From assembly GCA_902779315.1 (NCBI GenBank), contig CACZBC010000024.1, positions 1-44,982 on the forward strand: a stretch of 44,982 nucleotides of DNA. The letters are read 5' to 3'. The notes under the pieces are model-generated. The model made no database searches, had not been told where the DNA came from, and worked only from the letters and a program-made list of their open reading frames with translations. The position numbers were made by a program, and so were the translations under genes. The DNA is from an uncultured Bacteroidales bacterium. GTDB lineage: Bacteria > Bacteroidota > Bacteroidia > Bacteroidales > Bacteroidaceae. Numbering within the stretch: position 1 is the stretch's first letter; every line of letters begins with the position of its first letter. Below, in pieces: positions 35,131 through 43,034 of the stretch.

Positions 35131-35838
35131 TTACTTGTTGATTAGGAAAATTGCAGGTATTTTGCTCAGGTCGGGCAGTTTGGTGTTCTTCCATTCCGAG
35201 ATGCGGAGGGTACGGATGTATTCGTCTTCGGTCGTGATGCCGGCTGCGATGCAAAGACGTGTTTGCGGACGAAGTGTGCAAAGGAGTGCATCGAACATCT
35301 TCTGATTGCGGTAAGGCGTTTCGATGAAGAGTTGCGTCTGCCCTTCCGTCCAAGCCCTCGTCTCGAGCATCTTGAGTTTCTTCGCCCGGTCTGCAGGTTC
35401 GACGGGAAGATAGCCGTTGAAGGCAAAACTCTGTCCGCCCAGACCGCTACTCATCACGGCCATTATCATACTGTTCGGGCCTACGAGGGGAACGACGCGC
35501 AAGCCTTCCTTCTGAGCGATGCCGACGATGTCCGCTCCGGGATCGGCTACGGCCGGGCAACCTGCTTCGCTGATAACGCCGACGGGTTTTCCTTCCCGAA
35601 GGGGTTGCAGATATGTGCTGAAAGTCCTTTCGTCAGCATGCTTGCCCATCTCGTAGAAGGTGCTGTCGTCGATGGGAAATTCGCGGTCGGTCTTCCGGAG
35701 GAAACGACGGGCCGAACGGATATCCTCGACGATGAAGTGGCGGATGCCCATGATGACCTCATGGTTATACGAAGGAAGGACTTGCTCGATCGAAGTCTCG
35801 CCAAGCGTGACGGGTATGAGATAAAGGGCAGCTTCCAT
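35131..35838 (-). CDS. Tetrapyrrole-methylase-fold SAM methyltransferase (RsmI-related)
   Basis: This protein of about 235 residues has the fold of RsmI and the corrin methylases: LYLIPVTLGE at the start, GVISEAGCPAVADPGADIV in the SAM region, VVPLVGPNSMIMAVMSSGL and LFIETPYRNQKMFDALL. RsmI methylates C1402 of 16S rRNA. This shorter, divergent relative, common in Bacteroidota, may have a different target. An upstream ATG at 35868 overlaps hisS, but the extra codons come from an AT-rich ATTCAAAA-like repeat, so ATG 35838 is preferred. The stop abuts the glycosyltransferase start. Confidence 0.85.
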   Translation of the reverse strand: MEAALYLIPVTLGETSIEQVLPSYNHEVIMGIRHFIVEDIRSARRFLRKTDREFPIDDSTFYEMGKHADERTFSTYLQPLREGKPVGVISEAGCPAVADPGADIVGIAQKEGLRVVPLVGPNSMIMAVMSSGLGGQSFAFNGYLPVEPADRAKKLKMLETRAWTEGQTQLFIETPYRNQKMFDALLCTLRPQTRLCIAAGITTEDEYIRTLRISEWKNTKLPDLSKIPAIFLINK

Positions 35839-35864
35839 CAATTCAAAATTAATTAATTCAATAT
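35839..35864. repeat. AT-rich repeat between hisS and the methyltransferase gene
   Basis: The 26 nt between the two genes consist of TTCAAAATTAATTAATTCA-type words, the same word family found inside tex and hisS and upstream of tamL. It can be read in frame as an N-terminal extension of the methyltransferase. Confidence 0.5.
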
Positions 35865-37232
35865 TCAAAGAACAAAGCTAGCCAGTTCTTCGGGCGAAAC
35901 GAGTTTCTGTTCGCCTGTCGTCATATTCTTGAGCGTCACCTTCCCTGCCTGCATTTCCGTTTCGCCGGTCATAGCCACGAAGGGAATCGCCTTCTGGTTG
36001 GCATACTGCATTTGCTTCTTCATCTTGCTGGAATCGGGATAGATTTCGCAGCGGACACCTTGCTTGCGCAGGCTGGCAACAATGGGAAGTGAGTAATCCG
36101 TTTCCTTCTCGCCGAAGTTGATGAAGAGCACTTGAGTTGCAGTCGTGACAGCTTCGGGATAGAGGTCGAGCTGGTTCAGGACATCATAGATGCGGTCAGC
36201 ACCAAAGCTGATGCCAACTCCGCTCAAACCCGGCATTCCAAAGATGCCCGTCAAGTTGTCGTAGCGACCGCCTCCCGTGATGCTTCCTATCTCGACATCG
36301 AGGGCCTTCACCTCGAAGATGCAGCCCGTATAATAGTTGAGTCCGCGAGCCAAAGTCAAGTCGAGCTCGACGTCATTTTGAATTTTGAATTTTGGATTTT
36401 GAATGATATTCAGCACATACTCCACTTCGTCTATGCCTTTCTGCCCCACTTCGCTGCCGGCCAAGGCTTCGCGCATCGTGGCAATCTTCTCGTCGTTGGT
36501 TCCGCTCTGGTTGATGATGGGCTGCAGTTTCCGGATGGCTTCTTCGCTGATGCCGTCCTCGCGCAGTTCCTCGTTCACGGCGTCGAGCCCTATCTTGTCG
36601 AGCTTGTCGATGGCGACCGTGATGTCCACTATCTTGTCTGCTTCGCCTATCATTTCAGCGATTCCGGAGAGGATTTTGCGGTTGTTGATTTTGATGCAGA
36701 CGCGGATGCCGAACCTGCGGAACACTTCGTCGATGATTTGCATCAGTTCCACTTCGCAGAGCAGCGAGTCGCTTCCGACGACATCGGCATCGCATTGGTA
36801 GAACTCGCGATATCGGCCCTTCTGGGGTCGGTCGGCCCGCCAAACGGGCTGAATCTGATAGCGGCGGAAAGGTAAAGTCAGTTCCTCCCTGTGCTGGACG
36901 ACATAACGCGCGAAGGGTACGGTCAGGTCGTATCTGAGACCCTTCTCGCACAATTGGGCTGCGAGATGCCCCGTTGCGCCCTGAGCGAGCTCGTCCGGAG
37001 TGATGCCGCGCAGGAAATCGCCCGAGTTCAGAATCTTGAAGAGCAGTTTGTCGCCCTCTTCGCCGTACTTGCCCATCAGGGTCGAGAGGTTCTCCATGGC
37101 GGGAGTCTCGATTTGCTCAAATCCGTAGAGCGAGTAGACCTCGCGAATCGTGTTGAAGATGTAGTTACGCCTTGCCATTTCGGCCGGACCGAAGTCCCGC
37201 GTACCTTTTGGTATACTTGGTTTTTGCGCCAT
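35865..37232 (-). CDS. hisS: Histidyl-tRNA synthetase
   Basis: HisRS attaches histidine to tRNA-His. The 455-residue class II enzyme shows the motif 2 region ([23 protein letters not shown]), the histidine-specific [14 protein letters not shown] and GGGRYDNL, and the C-terminal anticodon-binding domain. Residues 276-287 ([10 protein letters not shown]) are encoded by an ATTCAAAA-type repeat at 36374-36405, sitting just before the second histidine motif in a region that varies among relatives. The gene has a complete promoter (-33 and -7) upstream and leads a run through the methyltransferase, glycosyltransferase, radC and DUF59 genes to lpxH. Confidence 0.96.
   Translation of the reverse strand: MAQKPSIPKGTRDFGPAEMARRNYIFNTIREVYSLYGFEQIETPAMENLSTLMGKYGEEGDKLLFKILNSGDFLRGITPDELAQGATGHLAAQLCEKGLRYDLTVPFARYVVQHREELTLPFRRYQIQPVWRADRPQKGRYREFYQCDADVVGSDSLLCEVELMQIIDEVFRRFGIRVCIKINNRKILSGIAEMIGEADKIVDITVAIDKLDKIGLDAVNEELREDGISEEAIRKLQPIINQSGTNDEKIATMREALAGSEVGQKGIDEVEYVLNIIQNPKFKIQNDVELDLTLARGLNYYTGCIFEVKALDVEIGSITGGGRYDNLTGIFGMPGLSGVGISFGADRIYDVLNQLDLYPEAVTTATQVLFINFGEKETDYSLPIVASLRKQGVRCEIYPDSSKMKKQMQYANQKAIPFVAMTGETEMQAGKVTLKNMTTGEQKLVSPEELASFVL
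36374..36405. repeat. In-frame ATTCAAAA-type repeat inside hisS
   Basis: About four tandem TTTTGAAT words with one change (TTTTGGAT). In the hisS frame they give [10 protein letters not shown], nearly the same peptide as the copy in tex. The reading frame and the flanking catalytic motifs are intact. Confidence 0.7.
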
Positions 37233-37260
37233 AATCGGTTTGTTTATTCAAATTTGCGTG

Positions 37261-37291
37261 CAAATTTACGAATTTATTCCGAGATAGCAAA
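37261..37291 (-). promoter_or_regulatory. hisS promoter (-33 and -7 boxes)
   Basis: On the minus strand, TTTG (37288-37291), a 19-nt spacer and TAAATTTG (37261-37268), 28 nt before the hisS ATG. Confidence 0.65.
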
Positions 37292-37461
37292 ATAAAGAAC
37301 GAAAAAGACACAGACTATCTTGAATCGTTCACCAAAACGCGAATTTGAAAAGAAGTGCCAGATCATATCTATGCTAATACTTGCAATAGGATGTTATGTG
37401 GCGAGATAAATATGCAGTAAAATTCTTTGAATTTTAACTACTCGTTTAAGGCACCGTAGAG

Positions 37462-37494
37462 CGCATGTTTTTGCCTCGGAGGTACAAACATGCG
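37462..37494. repeat. Inverted repeat in the hisS upstream gap
   Basis: Perfect 9-bp arms CGCATGTTT (37462-37470) and AAACATGCG (37486-37494) around a 15-nt centre that itself contains CCTCGGAGG. It lies in a 0.9-kb gap without convincing genes between hisS and the zinc-hook gene. Confidence 0.6.
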
Positions 37495-37615
37495 TCGGAG
37501 GCATTTGAAGCGATTCTGGGGCCGTTTCTGCGCAAAACAGAGGGTGTCTGTTCTCCCGACTCCCCAACAGCTGCATAAAGACATAATAATGTTTGCGCGA
37601 AAAAAGAAGTATTTG

Positions 37616-37814
37616 ATACAGAATACAGAATACAGTTTCTATGTGAGGGGGGGTACATTATTTGCTGCTGATAGGATTAGTAAAATATAGTATAATATAG
37701 TTTGTAATATAATATATATTGTAATATATATATTATATATTATAAAAATTTCGCGTCAGAAGTTTTTTATCTATAATATGTGCTCATATAGAAACTGTAT
37801 TCTGTATTCTGTAT
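37616..37814. repeat. AT-rich element bounded by 32-bp inverted repeats
   Basis: The left arm at 37616-37647 (three ATACAGA words, then GTTTCTATGTGAG) and the right arm at 37783-37814 are reverse complements with a single mismatch over 32 bp. The 135-bp interior is dominated by alternating A and T and codes for nothing. No clear target-site duplication is visible. The form resembles a miniature inverted-repeat element, or a very long RNA hairpin if transcribed. Confidence 0.75.
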
Positions 37815-37884
37815 ACATTTCATGAGCACAAAAATGACCCATTCCCCCAGCGTGCTTTTTCGCGTGCTTTTTTTTAAGGAATTA

Positions 37885-37916
37885 TTTGCGCGCGTGTGGA
37901 AAATTTCGTATCTTTG
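37885..37916 (+). promoter_or_regulatory. Orphan canonical promoter
   Basis: TTTG (37885-37888), a 20-nt spacer and TATCTTTG (37909-37916) match the consensus as well as any promoter in the window. No recognised gene starts nearby; the zinc-hook gene begins 238 nt further and has its own box. The promoter could serve a small RNA, the small ORF at 37919, or a long leader. Confidence 0.6.
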
Positions 37917-37918
37917 CA

Positions 37919-38017
37919 GTGGATTTAAGAGACTGTCTCTTAGCAGTGAAAACCGGCCATTTTCCCTGCGAAGAACTGAAGTTCTGGGATTCAATTGCGA
38001 GCCTGTGTCATCCATAA
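37919..38017 (+). CDS. Possible leaderless 32-residue small ORF, or structured small RNA
   Basis: A GTG codon 2 nt after the orphan -7 box opens a 32-codon frame ending at TAA 38015-38017. The peptide begins MDLRDCLLAVKTGHFPCEEL and contains three cysteines. tamL also uses a GTG placed 4 nt after its box, so such a start is plausible here. Against coding, the same stretch contains hairpins, TAAGAGA/TCTCTTA around CTG (37926-37942) and AGAAC/GTTCT around TGAA. A non-coding RNA is an equally good reading. Confidence 0.3.
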   Translation: MDLRDCLLAVKTGHFPCEELKFWDSIASLCHP

Positions 38018-38038
38018 AACAAGCAGGGCGATGCGAAA

Positions 38039-38104
38039 CGTAACACTATACGATGGCCTGCGTAACACTATACAATCGCATTCGTCACACATTATAATTT
38101 ATGA
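38039..38104 (+). repeat. 22-bp-period repeat array, locus 4
   Basis: Units begin at 38039 (CGTAACACTATACGATGG), 38061 (CGTAACACTATACAATCG) and 38083 (CGTCACACATTATAAT, degenerate). It ends 29 nt before the -7 box of the zinc-hook gene, covering the place of the -33 element and upstream sequence. Confidence 0.75.
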
Positions 38105-38133
38105 TACTTCTTTCTTAATTCTCATTTTTTTTG

Positions 38134-38141
38134 TACCTTTG
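38134..38141 (+). promoter_or_regulatory. -7 promoter box for the zinc-hook gene
   Basis: TACCTTTG, ending 13 nt before ATG 38155. An in-frame TTG at 38131 would place this box inside the coding sequence and is rejected as start. Confidence 0.65.
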
Positions 38142-38154
38142 CAGACAAATTCGA

Positions 38155-40911
38155 ATGACGATGAATTTCTTTAGGAAAAAAGATAAGGAGATTGCTCCAG
38201 AGCCGAAAACGGTGGAGAGCATACAAGAAGAGCCGAAAAGCGTCGAGCTGGGCAAAGATGAGCCGGAAGTGGCCGGAGATGCCATCGGGGGCGGCATCAA
38301 TTTCAACTTCGAGGAACTGGCTTCGAACAGTCGTTCCAGACGCGACACCCGCATCCTGAACTCCACGCAGCTGCAACGCGTGAAGGACGCCAAACGGCTG
38401 GCAGAGACGAAGTTGCAAGGCCTGGAGGAGAGTCTGGCCCGACTGCAAGCACAGCAGCAATGGTTGCGCAGATACAACGAGACAAACATGGCTCTGGAAC
38501 GCGAGAAGAAGCGCCTCTTCGAACTGGGCAAGCAGAAGGCCATCTATGTGAAAGACGCGAGCATGCTGGAACGTTACGACCTCTTCGAGGGCATTCAGGG
38601 CACCTACCAGAAACTTGCCGTCGTGAAGGACCAGATAGGCAGAGACAAGCGCGGACTGAGCGTTCTGGAACGCGAAGCCGACGAGAACCGGCAGAAAATG
38701 ACAGAACAGGAGAAGCGGCAAGTGCAGGCTCGCGAGCAGCTGAAGAACACCACCGAAACCCTGCAGAACACCTTCGACCACGTCTGCACGGCCTACCATC
38801 TGACGGGCCTGAACGAGTCCATCGAAGCCGAAACCGCATTCCTGCTCGAATACAGCAACAAGGTGAAGGAGGAGACGACGGCCCTCGCATCGATGATTGC
38901 AGACAAGGAAAAGACGACAGCCCAGCTCTCGGCCGAACTGGAACGCCTTCGCGCCAAACACCAAAGCATGGAAATACACGAAAACATGCTCCAACACGGC
39001 GAAGCGGTGCTCCTGCAGCTGAACCTGCTCGAAGACATGGACAAACGCCGCTCCGAACTGCAGCAGCAACGCCAGCAAGCCCTGAAACGCCAGAACGAGG
39101 AAAACGAACTCCTGGGCAAAGCGTTCGGACAATTCCAGGACCTCGTCTCGCAAGCCGAAACGGCCGAAGCAGAACTGAGCATGCACCGTTCCTACATCCA
39201 AGGCCAGGACGGACTGATGCTTCAGGAACGCGCCCTCATGCTGAAAGGCAGACGCCAGCAACTGCTTTCCGCCCTGTCACTCTGGAAACGCATCAGCACC
39301 GGCTACGAAAGCATCGAGGAGAAGAGCAAGAAGGTGACAGCCCTGCGTCTGGACATCCAGCACCTCGAAGACAACGTACGCGAACTGGAAGACGAGACGG
39401 GCAAGGCACAACGCCTCTGCAAAGAAAAGGAATACACCTATCTCCTGAGCAAAGGCCAGGACATCATCCAGCTGCGTGCCGACCTGAAGGAAGGCGTCAG
39501 TTGCTCGGTTTGCGGAGCCACGCATCACCCCTATCACAGCGACACGATGCTCGACCAGAGCAAACTCATCGGCGAGATGAAGACCGACTACGAGATGCTG
39601 GCTTCGGAAGCGAACGTGAAAGCACAGCAACTCACCGAAATGCAGGCTGAACTGGCGATGGCGAAAGGCCAGCTCAGCGCAGAAGAGGAAGCACTGAACA
39701 CCATTCGCATCCGTCAGAACGAAGACGTCATGGAATGGAAACTCTACGCCCAGCTCGACCCCACCTTCGTGGAATGTTCCGAAAGCACAAACCTCGACGC
39801 CAGAACCGCCCTGCTCCGTCAGTTCATAGAAAACGTCAGTCGCGACGCAGAACTGGCCGAGAAAGAACTCGAGACCTTCACCTTCCACCAAAGCAGCATC
39901 GCCAAAATAAGCGAGGAACTGCAGAAACTGGAACAGAAGAAGAGCGAAGTCAACGTCCGGCTGGGCGAGCTGAATACAGGCTGCCAAGTGTTGAGCCGCG
40001 AAGTGGAACAGATAGGGATGCGTCTGGAAAGCATCAACAAGCAGTTCACACGCATCTACGAAGCGATGCAGGAAGCCGTCTCCATCAAAGACTGGTACTC
40101 CATCTGGCAGAAAACCCCCGAGCAACTCTACGAACAGATTCAGAAACTCCTGAGCAACTGGTTTGCCACAAAGGAAGAGATCACGGCCAAACAAGCCGTT
40201 CTGAATGAGGAGACGGCAAACTTGGAAGGGATGAAGGTGCGGATGCAGTCGTTCGTACGCGCCTCGCAAATCGTCTTGAAGCGAATGGAAGAGCGGGAAG
40301 GCCGAAAAGCCGAGAATCAGAAAGCATATCAACAATTGATTCCGGAAAGGGATGCTAAGACATTACATCAGAAGCACTTGAATGCAATGAAAAACGCTAG
40401 CGAGCAATACGACAACGAGTGCGTCAAGATGAACGAGATCCGTCACGACAACGACATCACGCAAGGCCGTCACGACTTCTACCTCGCCCATATCGACCGC
40501 CTGGAAGGCGAACAGACGCAACTCAACGAGAAGCTCGACCTTTGGATGCACGCCTTCAACCTCCAACACCCGCCAGTTCAAGTGAGCGAGCTCGTCGAAG
40601 TCTTTGCCGACGGCAAGGATTGGAGTCAAATCCGAAGCAATCTGAAACAGATCAGCACCGACTCGCTGCTCTGCCAAGCAAAAGTGGAGGACCTGAACAG
40701 CCGCATCATCGCCCTCGATACGGAAGACGGGCGTTGCAACACCTCAACGCCTGACATTCAGGAAAGTATCGCCTCGAAGCAACAAGCCCTGACCAAACAA
40801 CGGAACGAGACGCTGATGCAGATTGCCCGCCTCTCGGTTCAGCTCGAAGACCACGAACGCGCACTCGCTGCCGAACGCAATTCCGCCGAACCGGTAACCA
40901 GCATGGCGTGA
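38155..40911 (+). CDS. Large coiled-coil protein with SbcC/Rad50-type zinc hook but no ATPase head
   Basis: This 918-residue protein has a short polar N-terminal region (about 1-75), then long heptad-rich coiled coil to about 440. A zinc hook follows, with Cys450 and Cys453 in CSVCGATHHP, then a second long coiled coil to the C terminus. The hook matches the SbcC/Rad50 type (CPVCGS..HP) and lies almost exactly mid-protein, so the two arms could fold back and two molecules could join through zinc. Unlike SbcC, I find no Walker A at the N terminus and no LSGGE signature or Walker B at the C terminus. ATG 38161 is an alternative start. GC content looks higher than in the genes between 10 and 33 kb. 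Function unknown; no nuclease partner is adjacent. Confidence 0.85.
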   Translation: MTMNFFRKKDKEIAPEPKTVESIQEEPKSVELGKDEPEVAGDAIGGGINFNFEELASNSRSRRDTRILNSTQLQRVKDAKRLAETKLQGLEESLARLQAQQQWLRRYNETNMALEREKKRLFELGKQKAIYVKDASMLERYDLFEGIQGTYQKLAVVKDQIGRDKRGLSVLEREADENRQKMTEQEKRQVQAREQLKNTTETLQNTFDHVCTAYHLTGLNESIEAETAFLLEYSNKVKEETTALASMIADKEKTTAQLSAELERLRAKHQSMEIHENMLQHGEAVLLQLNLLEDMDKRRSELQQQRQQALKRQNEENELLGKAFGQFQDLVSQAETAEAELSMHRSYIQGQDGLMLQERALMLKGRRQQLLSALSLWKRISTGYESIEEKSKKVTALRLDIQHLEDNVRELEDETGKAQRLCKEKEYTYLLSKGQDIIQLRADLKEGVSCSVCGATHHPYHSDTMLDQSKLIGEMKTDYEMLASEANVKAQQLTEMQAELAMAKGQLSAEEEALNTIRIRQNEDVMEWKLYAQLDPTFVECSESTNLDARTALLRQFIENVSRDAELAEKELETFTFHQSSIAKISEELQKLEQKKSEVNVRLGELNTGCQVLSREVEQIGMRLESINKQFTRIYEAMQEAVSIKDWYSIWQKTPEQLYEQIQKLLSNWFATKEEITAKQAVLNEETANLEGMKVRMQSFVRASQIVLKRMEEREGRKAENQKAYQQLIPERDAKTLHQKHLNAMKNASEQYDNECVKMNEIRHDNDITQGRHDFYLAHIDRLEGEQTQLNEKLDLWMHAFNLQHPPVQVSELVEVFADGKDWSQIRSNLKQISTDSLLCQAKVEDLNSRIIALDTEDGRCNTSTPDIQESIASKQQALTKQRNETLMQIARLSVQLEDHERALAAERNSAEPVTSMA

Positions 40912-40969
40912 TTTTCTTGAATAAGTATAAATTCTCCTCTCGAAACGTACAACTCTAAACATTTTTTCG

Positions 40970-40977
40970 TACCTTTG
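40970..40977 (+). promoter_or_regulatory. -7 promoter box for the secreted protein-queC-queF unit
   Basis: TACCTTTG, 49 nt before ATG 41027. The only promoter box seen upstream of the three genes. Confidence 0.65.
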
Positions 40978-41026
40978 CAGCCGCAATATACATATATATT
41001 TATTGTTAATAATTCAGAATAACAAA

Positions 41027-41845
41027 ATGAAACGTACACTCACACTCATCGTTGCAGCCGCTTTCGCAATCGGCAGTCAGGCTCAAGCCATCTACAAGGC
41101 AGCCAAGTACCACGCTCCCATCAAGGTGGAGAAGAAATGGAAAGGCTACAATCCCGGAGACGTTGAATTCCACGACGAAGCTCCCTTCTCGGAAGGTTCC
41201 AGGATTTACCACAACATCATCCCCAATCCCGCTCCCTACATCCAGGAGAATGCACTCCGCGTTCTGCAGACCCTCTACTGGGGACCGAAAGACCCGAATG
41301 TGCCTCGCCTGAAACGCATCGTCTATACCATCAAGGACTACAACGGCATCAGCGAGAAGTACGGCAGCGGTGACTATGTCGGCATCCGCTACTCTACGAA
41401 CTGGATTGAGCGTTGCTTCGCAGGAAACGACACGCTTCGCCTCGATTACGAGACCCGCGGTGTCCTCTATCACGAGCTCACACACGCCTACCAGCTCTCT
41501 CCGGAAGGTTGCGGACAGTATGACGGCAAGAGCGAATACTGGCTCTTCATCGAAGGCCTTGCAGATGCAGTTCGCGTGGCTTGCGGATGCTTCGACCAGG
41601 ACTTCAGCAGCAAGGACCGCACGCGTGGCGACTCTTGGCGAAAGGGTTATCGCGTGACGGGTTACTTCCTCTACTGGTTGCAGCTCAACAAGGACAAGGA
41701 GTTCATCCGCAAGTTCAACCGCAGCGCCGTCGAACTCAAGCCTTGGTCTTGGGATAAGGCTATGAAGCACATCCTTGGCGACAAGCCCGAGAACACTACC
41801 GACGCACTTTGGGACGAATACCAGAAAGCTATCGGCGACAAATGA
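41027..41845 (+). CDS. Secreted basic-secretory-protein-family putative metallopeptidase
   Basis: The 272-residue product begins with a clear signal peptide ([21 protein letters not shown]), so it is exported. The mature protein resembles the plant and bacterial basic secretory protein (BSP) family, with the zinc-peptidase motif HELTH at residues 149-153 and a later [10 protein letters not shown] where a further ligand is expected. Peptidase activity is predicted for the family and rarely shown. An ATG 24 nt upstream would place extra residues before the signal peptide and is not preferred. Its stop overlaps the queC start as ATGA. Confidence 0.87.
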   Translation: MKRTLTLIVAAAFAIGSQAQAIYKAAKYHAPIKVEKKWKGYNPGDVEFHDEAPFSEGSRIYHNIIPNPAPYIQENALRVLQTLYWGPKDPNVPRLKRIVYTIKDYNGISEKYGSGDYVGIRYSTNWIERCFAGNDTLRLDYETRGVLYHELTHAYQLSPEGCGQYDGKSEYWLFIEGLADAVRVACGCFDQDFSSKDRTRGDSWRKGYRVTGYFLYWLQLNKDKEFIRKFNRSAVELKPWSWDKAMKHILGDKPENTTDALWDEYQKAIGDK

Positions 41846-42498
41846 GCAGCTCTCTCGTAGTTCTATCAGGCGGACAAGACTCCACGACTTGTCTTTATTG
41901 GGCCCTCAAACACTTCGATGAGGTACGGGCCCTCAGTTTCCGATATGGACAAAGGCATATCAAAGAAGTCGAAATTGCAAAGGAACTTTGCCAAGAGGCA
42001 GGAGTGCCTTGGGAATGCATGGACATCAGCTTCATCTCCCAGCTAAGCCCCTCGTGCAGCCTGACAAATTCGGAACTCGACATAGAAGAAGAGAAGAAGG
42101 AAGGTTCGCCCTACCCCACGACTTTCGTGCCTGGACGAAACCTCTTCTTCATTTCTGTAGCTGCCATCTATGCCCGCAATCATGGCATCTACGACGTCAT
42201 AACGGGTGTGGGACAAGCCGACTTCAGCGGATATCCGGACTGTCGCGACGGTTTCATTAAGAGCCTGAACACGACGCTCAATCTCGCCATGGACGAGCAG
42301 TTCCGCCTGCATACGCCATTGATGTGGCTCGACAAACAGCAGACTTGGGCCCTTGCCGACGAACTTGGCGTGCTCGACACTATCCGCTATCGAACCCTGA
42401 CCTGTTATAACGGAATCGTAGGCGACGGATGCGGACATTGCCCTTCCTGCAAACTTCGTCGCGAAGGACTCAAAAAATACCTGGAAAGTAAAGTCTGA
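41842..42498 (+). CDS. queC: 7-cyano-7-deazaguanine synthase
   Basis: QueC converts 7-carboxy-7-deazaguanine to preQ0 with ATP and ammonia, a step towards the modified tRNA base queuosine. The 218-residue protein has the PP-loop LSGGQDSTT at residues 8-16 and the C-terminal zinc cluster [14 protein letters not shown] preceded by a further cysteine. The N-terminal extension in the same frame overlaps the upstream gene and is rejected. queF follows after 4 nt, giving two consecutive pathway steps; queD and queE are not in the window. Confidence 0.96.
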   Translation: MSSSLVVLSGGQDSTTCLYWALKHFDEVRALSFRYGQRHIKEVEIAKELCQEAGVPWECMDISFISQLSPSCSLTNSELDIEEEKKEGSPYPTTFVPGRNLFFISVAAIYARNHGIYDVITGVGQADFSGYPDCRDGFIKSLNTTLNLAMDEQFRLHTPLMWLDKQQTWALADELGVLDTIRYRTLTCYNGIVGDGCGHCPSCKLRREGLKKYLESKV

Positions 42499-42502
42499 TA
42501 AT

Positions 42503-42964
42503 ATGGAAAACAGAGAAAAGGAAGGACTCAAGGCTCTTGGAAAGAAGAGCGAAATTCCTCAAGACTACAATCCCGAAGTTTTGGAGGCGTTTGAAAACAA
42601 ACATCCCGAAAACGACTATTGGGTGCGCTTCAACTGCCCCGAGTTTACCGCTCTTTGCCCCATAACGGGCCAGCCCGACTTTGCCGAGATCCGCATCAAC
42701 TATCTGCCTGACAAACGAATGGTAGAAAGCAAGAGCCTCAAGCTCTATCTGTTCTCGTTCCGCAATCATGGCAGCTTCCACGAGGACTGTGTCAACATCA
42801 TCATGAAGGACCTCATCCGACTGATGGAACCCAAGTACATCGAAGTGACAGGCATCTTTGTTCCCCGCGGCGGAATCAGCATCTATCCCTTTGCCAACTA
42901 CGGTATGCCTGGCACGAAGTACGAGGAAATGGCACAGTATCGTCTGCTCCATCACGACCTCTAA
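42503..42964 (+). CDS. queF: NADPH-dependent 7-cyano-7-deazaguanine reductase
   Basis: QueF reduces the nitrile of preQ0 to the amine of preQ1, using NADPH. The 153-residue protein is of the short, single-domain (YkvM-like) type. The nucleophile Cys52 lies in LCPITGQPD with Asp59, and the family motif [15 protein letters not shown] binds substrate and NADPH. It takes the product of QueC, encoded 4 nt upstream. A hairpin terminator follows the stop. Confidence 0.96.
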   Translation: MENREKEGLKALGKKSEIPQDYNPEVLEAFENKHPENDYWVRFNCPEFTALCPITGQPDFAEIRINYLPDKRMVESKSLKLYLFSFRNHGSFHEDCVNIIMKDLIRLMEPKYIEVTGIFVPRGGISIYPFANYGMPGTKYEEMAQYRLLHHDL

Positions 42965-42984
42965 AAACACATTTCCGCAAAATA

Positions 42985-43011
42985 AAAGCCCTCTGAATTT
43001 CAGGGGGCTTT
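42985..43011. terminator. Terminator between queF and the peptidase gene
   Basis: The stem AAAGCCC/GGGCTTT extends through a T-G pair into CTGAA/TTCAG. T-rich sequence follows on the plus strand and A-rich precedes, so it may serve both convergent transcripts. Confidence 0.75.
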
Positions 43012-43034
43012 GTTGTTTGTAATATGTCCGAGCG

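Noticed and set aside
37822-38043. 73-codon plus-strand frame in the hisS upstream gap
   Set aside because: It begins upstream of the orphan promoter and runs through it and into the repeat array; composition is not protein-like.
38131-38154. TTG start for the zinc-hook gene
   Set aside because: The -7 promoter box at 38134-38141 would lie inside the coding sequence; the same reasoning removed upstream starts of uvrB, tamL, rarA and the RNA methyltransferase gene.
38122-40335. Long minus-strand open frames (379 and 352 codons)
   Set aside because: They are antisense shadows of the zinc-hook gene; its GC-rich codon use leaves few stops on the opposite strand.
41815-41845. preQ1 riboswitch directly in front of queC
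   Set aside because: queC starts within the preceding coding sequence, leaving no leader for an aptamer.
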